A program made the position numbers and the translations under genes. From contig OU744449.1 of NCBI GenBank assembly GCA_916610825.1, forward strand, positions 19,747,344 to 19,811,343: DNA of 64,000 bases, written 5' to 3'. The notes beneath the pieces were generated by a model. The model was not told where the DNA came from. It saw only the letters and a list, made by a program, of their open reading frames with translations, and searched no databases. Below are positions 1 through 14,300 of this stretch, in pieces (the first letter of the stretch is position 1; the number at the start of each line of letters is the position of its first letter). The DNA is from Haliclystus octoradiatus. Lineage: Eukaryota; Cnidaria; Staurozoa; Stauromedusae; Haliclystidae.

Positions 1-960
1 CCGAGATTTGATTGAGTCAGACTGAGTGTTAAGGTTTGGCTTGATTCGCCTGATTGCAAGCATTTCATGAATTAGGCAGTCAAATTTGTCTTCGCATTTT
101 TTCAAAATTTTTAAATTGTTTGCAGAAACAGATTTTCCGTGTTGTTGATTAACATGTGCGTAAATAGCAGACCCTTTTCTCTTGTGCTCGTCAATGCGTT
201 GATGCAAGTGTCGGCAGGTATATCCGACATAATTCGCTTCACACGAATCACACTGGAAACTATATACAACACATTGACGAGACAAGAGAGCCGGATTTGG
301 TTCACACACATGTAAATCATTTTGTATTTTCCTACTTGTAAATACTGGCCTAAGATTTTTCCCGATTTTTGAACTCAAATCAGATAATTGACTCTTGATG
401 GAATTAGCAGAGATTTTATCCTTAAAAGGTAGCACAATGTTCATGTCATCAGGATTCTTGCTTGCAATAGGCAAATCAGGCCCACACTCAATCCGACTCT
501 TTTTTAATCTAGAAATATAAAAATTAATAATTGATAAAGGATATTCTAAATTTAAAAATGTTTTTCGCAATCTTTCACATTCCGCTTGAAAATATTCATC
601 CTTTGATGATAAACGGGAGGCCCGATTTAACATAGTTTGCACCAAGGCCTTTTTATACTTTTCGTCGACGTGATTCTGGAAGTGTAGAAGTAAGCCACTA
701 TGAGTCTTTTTATGAAACACTTCGGTTTCGATTTTACCGTTTTCGTTTTTAACTAATACACCCAAAAACGGTAATGTTATATTTTGTTGAATTTCCATTG
801 TAAACCGTAGGTTGGCATGTATGTTGTTTAATTTTTCTAAAAATTGCTCCGCACAATCAATTGTTGGCATTATTGCAAGTATGTAGTCCACATACCGATA
901 GTATTGTGATGGAAGCACACTATTGGTTTTCATTGTTTTTTTATGTAACATAGAAGAGAC
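1..960 (-). mobile_element. Penelope-like element, 3' part (RT C-terminus plus GIY-YIG endonuclease)
   Basis: On the minus strand one frame stays open from about 960 to the window edge, roughly 320 codons. It begins in the reverse-transcriptase palm (YYRYVD motif near 890-905), runs through RT thumb and linker sequence such as LPFLGVLVKNENGKIETE, and ends in a GIY-YIG type endonuclease with VYSFQCDSCEANYVGYTCR at about 200-260 and IDEHKRKGSAIYAHVNQQHG just after. That RT plus GIY-YIG order is diagnostic of Penelope-like elements. The upstream RT half is missing here and is replaced by a short inverted copy (see 905-1013). The element's 3' end lies beyond the left edge. Confidence 0.85.
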
Positions 961-1013
961 AATGAAAACCAATAGTGCCCTTCCATCACAATACTATCGG
1001 TATGTGGACGACA
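905..1013. repeat. Inverted duplication at the broken 5' end of the Penelope-like element
   Basis: About 50 bases of the RT palm segment occur twice in opposite orientation, near 890-938 and 963-1013, separated by roughly 25 bases. The plus-strand arm encodes the same SQYYRYVD residues as the minus-strand arm. Inverted partial copies at the 5' end are a known feature of Penelope-type insertions, so this probably arose on insertion and not by later rearrangement. Confidence 0.75.
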
Positions 1014-1015
1014 CA

Positions 1016-2130
1016 ACCAATATCAATCGCTTTTGGATCATTGTTGAATTTCTCTAAGTTATTCATATATTATTTCCTTATCTGATCAGTTATTTCGTTG
1101 AATGTTTTTTTTGAGGAGCGTAAAATGGATTAAAAACATTCATGAAATTATAATGCTGTTTCGTATGTACAAGATAATATTGTGAAATATTTTAATAAAT
1201 TACTGGCTTCATAAAAAGACAGAAATGAAGTACATACAGTGTATCTTCCTTTCTAACCAGTTTCAAAAGCAATAATCAATATGTTGAAAGTGCAATGGGC
1301 AGTTGTTTTTTTGCGTTAAAAGTGACTGTTGTTTCAAGCCGCAATACATCTCTGTAGTGACTTTATTGTTACAATTTTATTATAAAAATATGCATATGAA
1401 TTAGTATGATACACATTTACATATCTTTTTTTAATGCAGAACTGAAAACGTCCAATTTATGGCTTTTACGAATAGCTTAGGGTCTTGACTTAAACGATAT
1501 CAAAGCAAAATATTTCTTTATGAAATTCACCAAAAAGTTAGTTTTTCAAGATTTTTTGAGATCGAATACATGGGAGAATGGGACAATGAATTCAGTAACA
1601 ACATTTTCTGCATATAACATTAACTTAATAAAAACATTTGTATGTGAAGAGCGTTTATATAATGATGAATTTAAGAACGATTCGTAATGCGGAGCACTTC
1701 AAAACTACATCGCCTTTACTCTATTTCTTGTCATTTACTTTTTCTTGAATACTGAAACTAAAGGTTGTTATATAGTCGAATACCGTATCTAGCAATCTAT
1801 CCAGTACAATTTTTGTTCTGCGTACTTTCAATAAAACTTTATACAAAACAAAATTATTTTGACTTTGTTTGCGGCCACACTATTGGTATTTTGTAGACAG
1901 ATCCTAATGTAAACACCCAGCTCAAGACACGTGACTTCTTAATCATATTTGTTTATTACTTTAGAAAACACTGTATTGAAACAACATGAAATTTCTTACC
2001 TCACGAAAAATCATCTGCTGTGTATAGTTTCAAGCCTACTCAGTACATTTCAATATTGAGCTACAACGTGATGAATATATATGATGTAAAGTAATTAAAT
2101 AGCGATGGAGAAATTTCTTTCTAATTTCAG
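1016..2130. other. Non-coding stretch upstream of the first visible domain exon
   Basis: No convincing exon, RNA gene or repeat was seen. It is AT-rich. If the chitin-binding gene starts left of the window, this is intron interrupted by the Penelope-like insertion. No signal-peptide exon could be recognised here. Confidence 0.5.
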
Positions 2131-2325
2131 ACAATCCGTTTTTGGATTGCCTATCAGAAGCAGCAGTTGGACGAAGATACTCTCATCCTTCGAAATGCGA
2201 TCATTATATGAAATGCGAAGAAGATTTAACTTTGCAATTCCCAGCAAAACTTAGCGAGGAGACGTGCATTATGGGTTTGCCTGATATTACATCTGTCATT
2301 CATTCGTGTAGCGGAGTGTGCTCTG
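2131..2325 (+). CDS. CBM14-like exon 1 (type alpha)
   Basis: Acceptor TTTCAG before 2131 and donor GT at 2326 give a 195-base phase 1-1 exon. Six cysteines; core GRRYSHPSKCDHYMKC; ends SCSGVC, so the last two cysteines are only three residues apart. The YSHPSKC block is shared with exon 3. This is the first visible exon and no start codon is in it. Confidence 0.8.
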
Positions 2326-5300
2326 GTAATTCAGATAAATTTACATATTGTATATTGAACTTGAAGTAACAGTATCATCGTTAGTGCTATTTCAATAACA
2401 TATTCCTTAAGTTCTTATCATATTAATGAAACATTCCTCGTAGATATTTTTGAATCATAACCCTGTGGTCTGATGGTTAGGACACCAAAAGAATGGGAAA
2501 TTTGTTTGGACAAACTATTATATATGCTATTTGAGTTGATAATATTAAAGGAAAATATTTACAATGATATAATTAACAAGTTGTGAAAAACTTTCATATC
2601 TTCTTTCGATAAATTCCAATGGTTAATAATGTCTTTTCACAAATATCATAGACGTGGCTATATGATGTAGAATTAAATGAGAGAACAGAAGTGTTCCGAT
2701 TTCTACTGGATTTCTAGCTTAACTATGCTGGTCTAGATTATCTTGTTTATGTCAGAATTTATACTAATAGCCCGTGTGAATTGCACTTATGCTGGGCAAA
2801 GTCACGATGTAAATAATCTTAATTTCATTCAAGAGTTTCATATAAAGTCTCCATTTTATCAATTCTGATTTCCAGATGCTTTATATGGCCTGTACCTCTG
2901 TATTTATCATTCCAACTCTTTGAAAATAATCTTAAAATACGTGCCTTGACCTTAACAGGGATAGGCTTCGGGCTATAGATATTAATTCATGCAATACACA
3001 GAAGACAGTTTTGATGTAAAGATATTTTTTATTATTTCCACTTTTATTTTATATATTAAATTAAACGTAAAATAATTGGCAATGTACCTATGTACATTGC
3101 ATTGCCTCGTTGAATTTCGATACTAAGATTTTGTTTCTAATTTTGATCAGAATTTTTTTGTTCTTCAGATTTTCTATAAAGTTTATACTTAATTATTGTG
3201 AATTAATCTCCTAATGACACATTGTATTGATTAAATAGATTAATTAATTGCTTTCCTTAATAATTTCTTATTCATTTAAAGAAATACCGAGTAATGATTG
3301 CATTAACCAAAGCGCAAATGGAAGAATGTACAGAGAATTTCGCTCTTGCGGAAAGTACTTGGAATGCATCAATGGCGTGACAGACTCTGTGGAAGTTAAG
3401 GAATGTCAAGCGATCACTTCGCCAAATATTCCATTCTTCCCGATATCCTGCGATACAAGATGTGATGGTGAGATGTGACGAAGTTCCAAACATGTTTTTT
3501 ACTTACTGTAGTAATCATTTCGTATGACATCATTGTCACATGACAATGACACGTAGACATATACAAGAGTATTCTTCTTGATCGTTATATATAAAATACC
3601 ACTCGCTATCACTGAGTATTGATTTGTCTCATTCTTCATTGTTGTTTATTACACTAACCAAGCATAATAGCATTAATAGTTATGAATTTTTGAGTGTCTA
3701 TATTTTGTGAAGCTAGGAAGGCAATATGTCACTCAATTATATATACTTAAGATACAAGTTTACGTGATTTTCAACAATTTTTGAATTGTTTCCTTCATTC
3801 CTTTGTTATTTTTTACACTCTCTATTTCAATAAACCCAGCAACGCTGGTCATGCTCAGTTCCAGTATAAAATACGTGATGCGCAATAAGTTGAAACTAAG
3901 AGATATAGCAAAGATATTTGATGTCAAACAATTTATTTAGATAGCGATATTATGTAAAACATAATTCATCATTGTAGAAAGTCAACTTTATCATTATAGG
4001 TGATCCATTCCTTGATTGCACTGTACCTGATCTTGACGGACAGAGATATTCCCATCCAAGCAAATGCCAATACCTACTTGTCTGCGAGAACCAATTAGTG
4101 AAAGAAGCATCGTGTTCATCTTATCCAGACAGTTCTTCCTACATATACTCTTGTGGGACACAATGTCAAGGTATCATCGATCTTCAGATATTGATCTTCA
4201 ATAGTGTCTAAATTCAATTGTGCTGTCAAAGCTTATTCTGTGGTGAACACACACTAATGTCGCTATAATAGTATTAAAGTACTAAGTACTTTATTAGTAA
4301 AGTACTATTCCCGAAAAAATTGACTGAGAGATGTAATATAAATCTATTACATTTTCTCCTCCGAAACTAATATCAGAATCATGGTACCTACGTAAATATG
4401 GAAAACATTTGTCTCTTTCCTCGTGTCGTTTGAAAAATGAAATTAAAAATAAAAATGAAAAAAGATACTTGATTCATTGGAAAGTTTTCTGATCAATCTA
4501 TAAATTCTTTCATGATTTTATTGAATATTTTTTTTTTTTTTCTTTTAGTATATTAAGCATTTTCAATATTATATATACGGAATGGATTATCTTGTACTTT
4601 ATATGAAATAATTGCTTCATTTCTTAAAGTCTTAATGGCCACTGATAGAAAAACATTTAGGTTCGCATACATGTCATAACTTCAAAGATAGCTAACAAAA
4701 ACTATACAATTTTGAACATCCAAGTTTGTAAGGACTAAAAAGTTAGATAAAGCAGATAGCTTACATTGTTAACTTGCTATTATGTGACTTCCTATATTTC
4801 ACAGCAAAAATCTTACACTATTTACAGCTATCTTACTTTCATTTGAAGATATTGCAACCGATGATTGTACATCACAAGAGGCGGACGGCAGATGGTACAG
4901 AATTACCACCCATTGTAAAAAATATCAAAGATGCATGCATTTAAGTTCAGTGGGAATTATTTTATCTGAAGATTGTCCAGCAGAGGATTCGTTATACATT
5001 GAATTATATCCATCAACCTGTCAAGCAACATGCCAAGGTATAAGACTCAAGTAAAAATTATAAATGTCGTTCGATACATTACACAGGAGAATGTCAATTA
5101 TTGCAAGAATATTGTAGCTTGTTTCAAATCATATTTCGCCATTATTAAGAAAACATGTCTTATTTCATGCAAAAAATGATTGTTTTTGTCAAACTGTCAA
5201 TCGATTTGAGCTTACAAGACAAACACGTTTGAAAGTTGGACATGCACAGTGTATTTGAAGCAAGACATTTTTGGCCCAAAACAAGTGAAACAAACTTGAA

Positions 5301-8300
5301 ACAAGCAAATACTTTCTTGCAAGAACAAACATTTTCGTTTGTAACTAATTTCATATGGCTATACTAAAATATTTGTACAGTAATGATATATTATTAATAA
5401 TTATAATACTGTATATGTGATGATTTGTGTCAATGAAATTTTTGATTTGAAATTATTTGATTATTTAATGTAGAATTTTAATTATTTTCAAATCTCCAAA
5501 TCTTCATTGTTTTCATTTCAGTTGGACTTCATCTCATTTTATTGATTAAAATACAATTAAATTTTCCAAAATTTCCTACTTTTTGCTGCCAAACTGAAAA
5601 ATTGTATTTTTTTCCCCGATTGTTGATTCTGACACGAACCGTCACATGAATGAGAGATACTTAATTTCGATTTCGGTATACTGAGTACCGACAAATAAAA
5701 CACGTGATAATCTGCAACGATTTCGATTTATTCTCAAATCCTCATCAGCCAAGGGAAAGAAAGAGAGAACAGGTTTACATCGTATTTATAGTTCAAAAAA
5801 TTAATTTACATAATCTATTGAAATTTAGGGCTATATAAGTATATATGAGTATAACACACTAAACAATACATGCAAAATTTTGACGGGAGGGGTGATTCTC
5901 GCTTGTTAAAAATCTCAATGATGCTCCGTATCTCTGCGATTATCAATTCACAACAAATGTTCATAAAAAATCTCTAAATCAAACTATAAATCATGAGAAC
6001 TATGTAACTTCACTTCAATAAATCCCTTATTTCGTTTTACATTTGCATACAAAATAAGTATTGTAACATTCTGATAATCCAATCTCTCAGTTGTTAGTAG
6101 AACTGTAAGCTACTATATATATAATTGTTTGGTTGTAAGTCATGTTGATAATGGAATGTTTATAATTTGATTTTGACAATCTATAGGAGATCCTTACAGC
6201 GATTGCCTGAATGTGGAACTTGAAGATCAAACATATTCACATCATGTTAGATGTGGTTATCACATCAAATGCATTGGCAGTCAAGCAATCGTGCATACTT
6301 GCTATGCCAATTTGCCTAATGTCCACTCGTGTAGCACGTCATGCAGTGGTAAGATTGCAAGAATGTTCATACTCATTGCCCCACTTTTTGAACCTAAATT
6401 ATATTTTATCTTTGATATTTGCAAGTTAAAAATACACCAAATTGGCTATCGCAACATGTGACCAAGATTCTGTGATGATGTTGACACTTATTATGCCAAT
6501 CACATATATTCACCTTTTCAAGCCTACCTAACAGGTTTCCACAGGCCAATCACGTACATATACGTTTTCAAGTTACATGGATTTAATCCCGATTTGATCC
6601 CCTAAAATTACATCATCGTAGAGACAAGAACGAGCGTGAAATTTTAACGAGATACGCTGCATTTTTAGAGAAAAGCTACTACAATTTATGAAGATAGAAG
6701 GCCCAGGATTGAAATTTAAACGAGAAGAGCATTGGTTAGGTGTGATATGAATTTTATCCCGATTTGATAGGCTAAAAAGTCAGCAACACGAGGAACATCC
6801 CTGCTAATTTATTTTGGGCCTTCCTTTGGGAATTGCATTTACTTTTTTCTAAATTAGCAATATTCTTGCTATATCGATAAAATCAAAACTTTTGTCTGCC
6901 ATCCTCGATGAAAGCGACCACTGACAAGTCGACCTAGAGCAAAATGTGCAAAATTATGTTATCGTAAATTGACTAATTATTTGATCTTGGTATTTTTAAA
7001 AAACATTATATTGCATTTTTTAAAATATGCCCTTTGAAATAAAGCCTGTTTAGATTTAAAGGTTTATCTCAATAAATGATGATGATGGTGATGATGATGA
7101 TTGCATTTGCGGAACTTTTGCAATTAGATGGGAAGCTAACAATAGAAAATAGCTATTTTTGAATACGTAAGTAAGCTCCGAACGTCAGCAAAACAAACTC
7201 CCACAGTAAAAAAGAATAAAAATATATATATATAAAATAAACGCCATATCGATAAAATTAACCCTTTGTGAGGCTTTCACGCCTCCAATGGAGGCTAAAA
7301 ATCGAAAATAGTTTTGATCGTTCTGAACGTCAACAAACAAACTTCCACAAGAACAGGATATATGAAATATGCTCCCAGGAAATGACTGGTAAACTATTAC
7401 TGTTATTTTTAAGTTGAAAATATTACTACTAATACGTCATTGCTTCGTGTTTACGTATTCGGTTTTTACAGCGACATCACATATTTTACGAAAATACTGT
7501 GTGAAACTATTACTCAAATACTTAGTCAATCGATTGTTTCCTAAGAACTAATTTAAAGGCTACCGTTGAAATCCCTTGCTTGAAGTGCTTTTTATTTTAT
7601 GATTTGGTAATATTATTTGTTTTATTTATTCGTTATATTTTGGTAATAGATTTGATTATTATAATTGTTTATATCAACTATTAAAATCAATGTCATGTGA
7701 TTGTAGATATCCTTATGGCATTAATAATGCATAATAAATAAAATCTCCAAGTCTGACTTAAAAATTTAATAGAAGGATATCGGTAGAAGCTCATTCTTCC
7801 CACATTGCATTGTTTTAATTTTAATTTATCAGATAATTTATAAGCTATATTTCATCTAAGAGCAATTGACTTACTTTTTGTTCCTCCCCTAGCATAACAT
7901 AACTGGTCAATTCTAACATTAAGCTACATCTTGGAGTCATTTTCTTACAGATTTTCTACATCCCAAGTGTCAATTGTTGTGTCTATTTGATATTTTGTTA
8001 ACAATATTCCTGCTTGTCTAGTTTGATTTAACGCAATTGCTTCCATTTTTGATCATAGAGGAAGCAGCAGATGATTGTTTTACCAGCAATGAAAGATCTC
8101 GAAGATATCGTGATAAGTCCCAATGTGGATCATTTTATGAATGCAAGGATGACGGTTCAGGATCTTTCTCAGTTGCAAGGGAAGAGTGTCCAACAATCAC
8201 CTCAGATACAAAAGACCGATATCCTTCTTCATGTCATGATATATGTACAGGTATGTGTGAGATAGAAACAGGGGCTGTTTTGGTTGTGGATTTATATGTG

Positions 8301-11300
8301 GCGAGACTGGAAATAGTTTTTCCGAGGCAATGTCACAAAGTAGCGTCTCCTGCATTCTCAGCACCTGATCTCCTTTAGAGAGAAATTGCTATCTCAATGC
8401 AGTAGCAATTTAAAAAAAAAATAATTATTTTTCGTTTGTTTGCGACTGGTCTTTATGCCATTATAGTCATAGAGGTATTAAGTTATAGAGCGCTAATCAC
8501 GTGGCCTCCCCTATCAGCGATTTCTGCTATTTTCTTGGAGGAAGAAACAATGGCGTTGTGACGTTTTGACAGCTTTGGCGGAAAAATAAAATAAAATAAA
8601 ATAAAGATGCGCTGTTTTGAGCGGAAAATCTTTTACTCCTTTCGAAAATTGATTGAAACGGTTGAATCTCCAACGAAAATTATTTTTAACCGATTATTGG
8701 AAACATATGTTTGTTTGAACAACATTTTACATGGTATCGCTGTATAAACAAAAGCTGAAGGGTCCTGAAAGTAATTGAAATCGTTCATAATAATTCGTAA
8801 TAGCTCAGACTTGTGGAATTTAATTGTTCAAAATTCTCAGCAAATAGATGTTACCCAAAATAGCCAAGAACCAATTGTCAATGCTTGATGTGCTACCTTT
8901 TGTTCAAATTTACGGAAAGATATTCCTGTTTCTTCGTCTTATCAGTTAGAAAATCTGATCAAAATCACTTGTTCTTCAAACAGTTAGAAATCTATCATGT
9001 TGAAAAACGGATTTATGTCCTATGCCAATGGTACAGCGTCTAAACTTTTCCAAAATTAAACCATGTTGCCTAAGATAACATGAAAGTAAAAAAAAATTCG
9101 GAAAACTCCATTGACTTATGCATTAAATTCGAAAATTTTATCCTTCTACAAAATGGCCCCTTTGGAGACATTGCCTCGTAACAGAAGTAACGTTGTTAGC
9201 ACTTCGGTACTTATACCTCTATGATTGTATTCAGAACGAACAATTTAAATTCGAAAATTTTAGCTGCATTTTTGCTAGGCAAGCAGCAGCTCCGTAACAA
9301 GATTTTTTTCATTTTTATTGAAAATTTTTGATTAAAAAAGATTATTTTTTGATTTTCTGGCTAAAAGGTGACAACCTGAAAATTAATGCATACTCATAAG
9401 TTATTAAGTTCTCTGGTAAATTACAATTTTTTGACTAAAATACACTGACTTTACTCAGGAATGGCTGGTTTTACTCGCAAATCTACCGATTAAACTGGTA
9501 AATTTACAGTCGGAATTAAGAAATCTGCTGATTGACCTACCTTTATTAATATAAAATCTAAAAATTATTTTGTAATCTGTTATTGAACCAATAGTGAATA
9601 TTGAATAAAGCGAAACACAAATATTTTCAATTTCGCAATTGTCTTTTTAATTAAAACCTTAATGATTTCGGGGGAAACGTATATATATCTATAGTTATGT
9701 TTGGATTCTCTTGAATGTTTAACTTAGATATTGATCTGCACTATCTCACTATCGTATTGATTGTTTCCTTATAAAGGTAATCCATCTTCTGACTGACAAA
9801 TATGTATACGAATCATATGCATATTTCCAAGATTATCAATGCAAGCTATAATACTATGCTGTTTTTATTTAAACCGATCAAAAGGAAGCTACTATAACAG
9901 GAGCTGTGTTTAATTAAGTCAAAGCTATCATGTAAATAATTTCTAATTTTGCTATTAATTTTACGAATCAATGGAGCTTTTTCACAGGTTGTAAATGATT
10001 TCCTCGAGAATTATTTGAAGAAAATATTGTTAATCTAGGTAGTGTATTTTAAAAAGACCGTAACCCCACAATGAATTGTTATGCCCCCTCCAACATGGTC
10101 GATGTGAAAAAGATCTATAGTCTGTATGAATCTTATGATCTCATTATGCTTGTTTTTCAAGAAAGATAATGATGGTTACTACAATGATTCATTTCAGGTG
10201 ATGCAGAAGATGACTGTCAACATGAACAACTGAAAGAACAGATATACGGACATCTAACAAAATGCCAAAAGCTTTATTTTTGTGAAGACCAAATAATGAA
10301 ATATGGGCATTGTAACGATTTTGACTACAGCAGCAGTTTGCATAGTTGCAAACCCGAGTGTGATGGTATGTTTTCAAGATTTATGACACAATTTCTTCGC
10401 GATACAGATTACCCGATACTTGATGCTAATATTGTGAAGCTGTCAAGCAACGTTTTGGTACAACGATTAAATAAAACTTAAAATAGTGGTAATTCACATA
10501 AAATAATGCATATAGATCATGTTTCCTAATAAAAGGATATTTCTAATGTGATCATATGTCACAATGGGGAGACAATGATATGCCTGCAGATATTTTGTAC
10601 GAGTGTAAGTGTGAGCATTCAAACTGACTTTCATAAATGCCCATGCATACAAATATATGTTTCTCCTATACAGGGATTCCATTTCAATTATCAAGCTGAA
10701 TGTTACAGTCTCCTATATTCATTATTTGACATATTATAGCTGTAGCTGATATGAACATCATGCATGACATTTTAGACATTTTAATATTGTCTTGATAAGT
10801 TATTTAATGTACTGCTGATCGCTAATCAGTTGTGGTTTATGATTATTGTCTCAGGATAGACGTAAAATGTTTATGCTTTTTGGCGTGAAGTACGGAAATG
10901 AGCAAAATAGCAACATTAACAAAATGGAGTGCTGATGAAACAATATTTTATTAAAAAATATACCTGTCGTATTATAAGCTGCATTGTTTATGGAAGGACG
11001 TCAATCGATAGCCACTTCATATATATATATATGTAGCTTATGTAATAAGTACATATGATTTGATTGAAATAAAGATAAATTCATTCAAATTAGCAACAGG
11101 AAACAAAGCTAGTGTAACTGCTACTCACCAGTTGAACATGTTCTGCAAAATCAAGTAGTTCCTAATTAGTTTTGCTGTCTCTGATAAACGCCAAACGGCA
11201 CTTCATTTACCATAATTTCATTGATTTTGTTTCATAGTTGTAGAACTTTACATTACATTCTGAATGGGAAGCTTATTGAAAACTTATTGAATGTTTCAGA

Positions 11301-14300
11301 TGATATTTGCATTTGTATAGATGATTATAGATAATGATCTTAATTCGATAAGATGGATTCGAATATAGTTATGACTTACGCTATTTCATTCTTATATAAA
11401 TCATATCTGTTGGGCCACCATTTCATGTAATTTTTAATAGATAGTTAATAACAGTTTTCATTAAAGATATAGTCTGTTTTTTAATTGACGATCTTTATAC
11501 TTATTGTGACATCACAACATTTTGCCTATAAACTAATAAACGCCAATGATACAATGATAAATGTTTCTTTTTCCATTAAATCGTACCTTTTTGTTTTATA
11601 GTTGATGCTATAGCTGATTGTGACACCCTTGATGCATCAGGAAGAAGCTATCTACATCCAATTAAATGTGACTACTTACTTTATTGTGGAATTATAAATG
11701 GTAATCCTAAAGTCCAAGAAATTGCATGTGATACTCAATCTGAAAAGGATGTCCTAGAACTATATTCCTGCATTTCATCGTGTTCAAGTGAGTAAATTGT
11801 AGTTATGTGAGTCGAATTGACCGATCTTTTTTACTGAAGATCTATATTTTTTGAGAGAACTCAGCGTCTTTTATACTTGATTCAAATATTATAGTGTTGT
11901 TAGTGTTCAGCACAATTTATACTCACCTACAAGTGTTTTGCAAATCCACAACATTTTATAATTTGAATAAAAAATAAGTAAATTTTGGTCTCTCGAATGA
12001 AGGTAAAAACGTATATAATAGAGTTAATGATGTGATGGTATGATATGTGATGTTTTTGCTACCAACTATTGTATAATAGCGAAAAATAGATTCGATCAGT
12101 CTGATTGGTTTGAATTTATAACACCAAATCATCATATCAACAAGGAACAAAACCAGGTACAAAAACGCAATCAATCTTGCATTTTGAATTTCATATCATT
12201 GTTGAAGAATTTCCAATTTGATCAACATGTTTGAAAAACATTAGAACAATCAGTTAAATTATATCAGTCACTCCTTTGTCTTGTGGAAAAATGGGCTTCA
12301 TCAGCTTGATCATGTCCTGAATAAGTAATGATCATTACGATGTATCAAATATATGTAACTTCTAAGGGTGATGCGAAGGTGATACGGCTACCAGTTTTTT
12401 CCCAGTACATTTTATGCAACATTTCAGGTCAATAAAAATCCGGAAAATATCGTATACGAATTTCATGGTCATTATTGTATTTCCTTTAGAAGCGTCTCTG
12501 CATGATTTGCTGGTAGCATTTTATCTATGACAAATAATTGACAAAACAATTGCGACGCAGATTCCACAACTGTGATTCAATTTAAAGGCATATTTCTTGA
12601 TGTACTATAGCATTGCTACGTAATTTAACCGCACATGAACTGCCGTGTAGTAAGAAAGCCAAATCAGAAACAAAAAAGTCATTCAAAACATTACAATTCA
12701 CATAACGTCACCTGGTTTGCGATGCTATCCTCTTTACGCATTCTGACTATGGACTAAAGGTCTATTTCTTTTATTTTGATCAGTAGTGGAAAATACATTT
12801 TTGCTTTTAAAAACAATAATCATCACATCCAATACGTTCGCTGCCATTGCCTTGCTTTGCTTCCAGAATATGGGTTTTCAACCCGTGTTTACAATTGCAC
12901 TTCTATTCAATAAGTTAGCCTGCGTATCAGTCACAAAGTTCTTCAGAAAATCAGAGAATGTGTATAAGTCAGAATAAGATTTTCTGCCCAACAAAAACAT
13001 GAGACATATAAATATAAATTTCGTAAACTTTCACAATTTCTCATTCCTCACAAGTTTTAGTCAATGCGTCATATGTATCAGCTGCTACAAAGAAACTGAA
13101 TAATACTTATGCCTCGGATAGTAATGAAACATGCCACTTATGTGGCAACTGTATTTTTAACAGTTAAAAATGAGTTAAAATAAATTGATTATGATGATGT
13201 GTTTCGTTCAATATAGAAAAGGAATAGTTTAGTGATATTATGCTTCTTGAATAATTCACTTTATATGGTGTTTCAATTGTCTATTTCAATTAACTTCTTT
13301 AGACGAACCATCAACCTGCAATGAGTATTCTATCGGAAAAAGATACATACATGACGATACTTGTAGGAAATATCAAGAATGCATTAGGGACTCAGATGGA
13401 AACTTCGTTCTAAATAAGAATGCGAATTGTCCAAGTTATTTTGGAAGCTTTAAAGAGTTTTATCCTTATTCGTGCTTGGAAGAATGTTTTCTTAAAGGTG
13501 AAATTGCAATAATTAGAAATATTTCTATTTTAGTCTTAGTTAACTACATGGAAACATTCAATTTTTTACAGCTTGAGTTCAACTTTTATGCCAAAGTAAC
13601 AATTCTTAAGTGAAGCAGAAGTGCTAGGATTTTAGTTACAGAAAAAAGTCAGCTAACTCTCTAACTTTTACTAACATGTAACTAAGATAGCTGATATTTA
13701 AAGAAATAAATGATTTACAGAGTCCAGTAGAACTACAGAATTGCTTGATTAATTGATTAGTAACAGTAAACAAGTTAGCTAAGAAACAAAATATCGGTTA
13801 ATGTTTGCTGCCTTTATACTTATAGTAATGCTAAACTTTCCTTTTGCTTCTGAGTTCTCATGAGCTTTTGTATTGCGGTCATCAGTTGTATAACATATTT
13901 TGACAGGCATTTCAAACACGTATGCATTCATAATAATCAAACGATTTCAACACCTTTGTAAGAATAATTTTTTTGGGAGACTTGCTAAACCAAATATATG
14001 ATTATTTACACAAAAACGTTTATCGTATTACTCTAACAGCAATGCATTGCCAGTTTCCATGCAAAACAGGTTGACCCAATCAGAATCGTGAATTTGATCA
14101 CGTGATTTGGTCGCCTCGTGATCGAGGGAGAAAATTCCCCATCATATTTTCGAACTTTGAACCATTGACGATAAAAGACCAACCGAGTTCATCAAATGAA
14201 TGATCCCATGACATTTCATTTTAACTGCAACAAAGCAACATTTGAATATTTTGTGTCACGTAAGGTAATATATGTCATCTAACCGTTATAATTAATGTTA

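Noticed and set aside
2459-2486. tRNA-Glu gene
   Set aside because: Only the D-arm part is present. Acceptor, anticodon and T arms are missing.
12786-12977. Cysteine-bearing frame suggesting another dead chitin-binding exon
   Set aside because: Cysteine spacing fits no domain type in any frame, and no flanking splice sites match phase 1.
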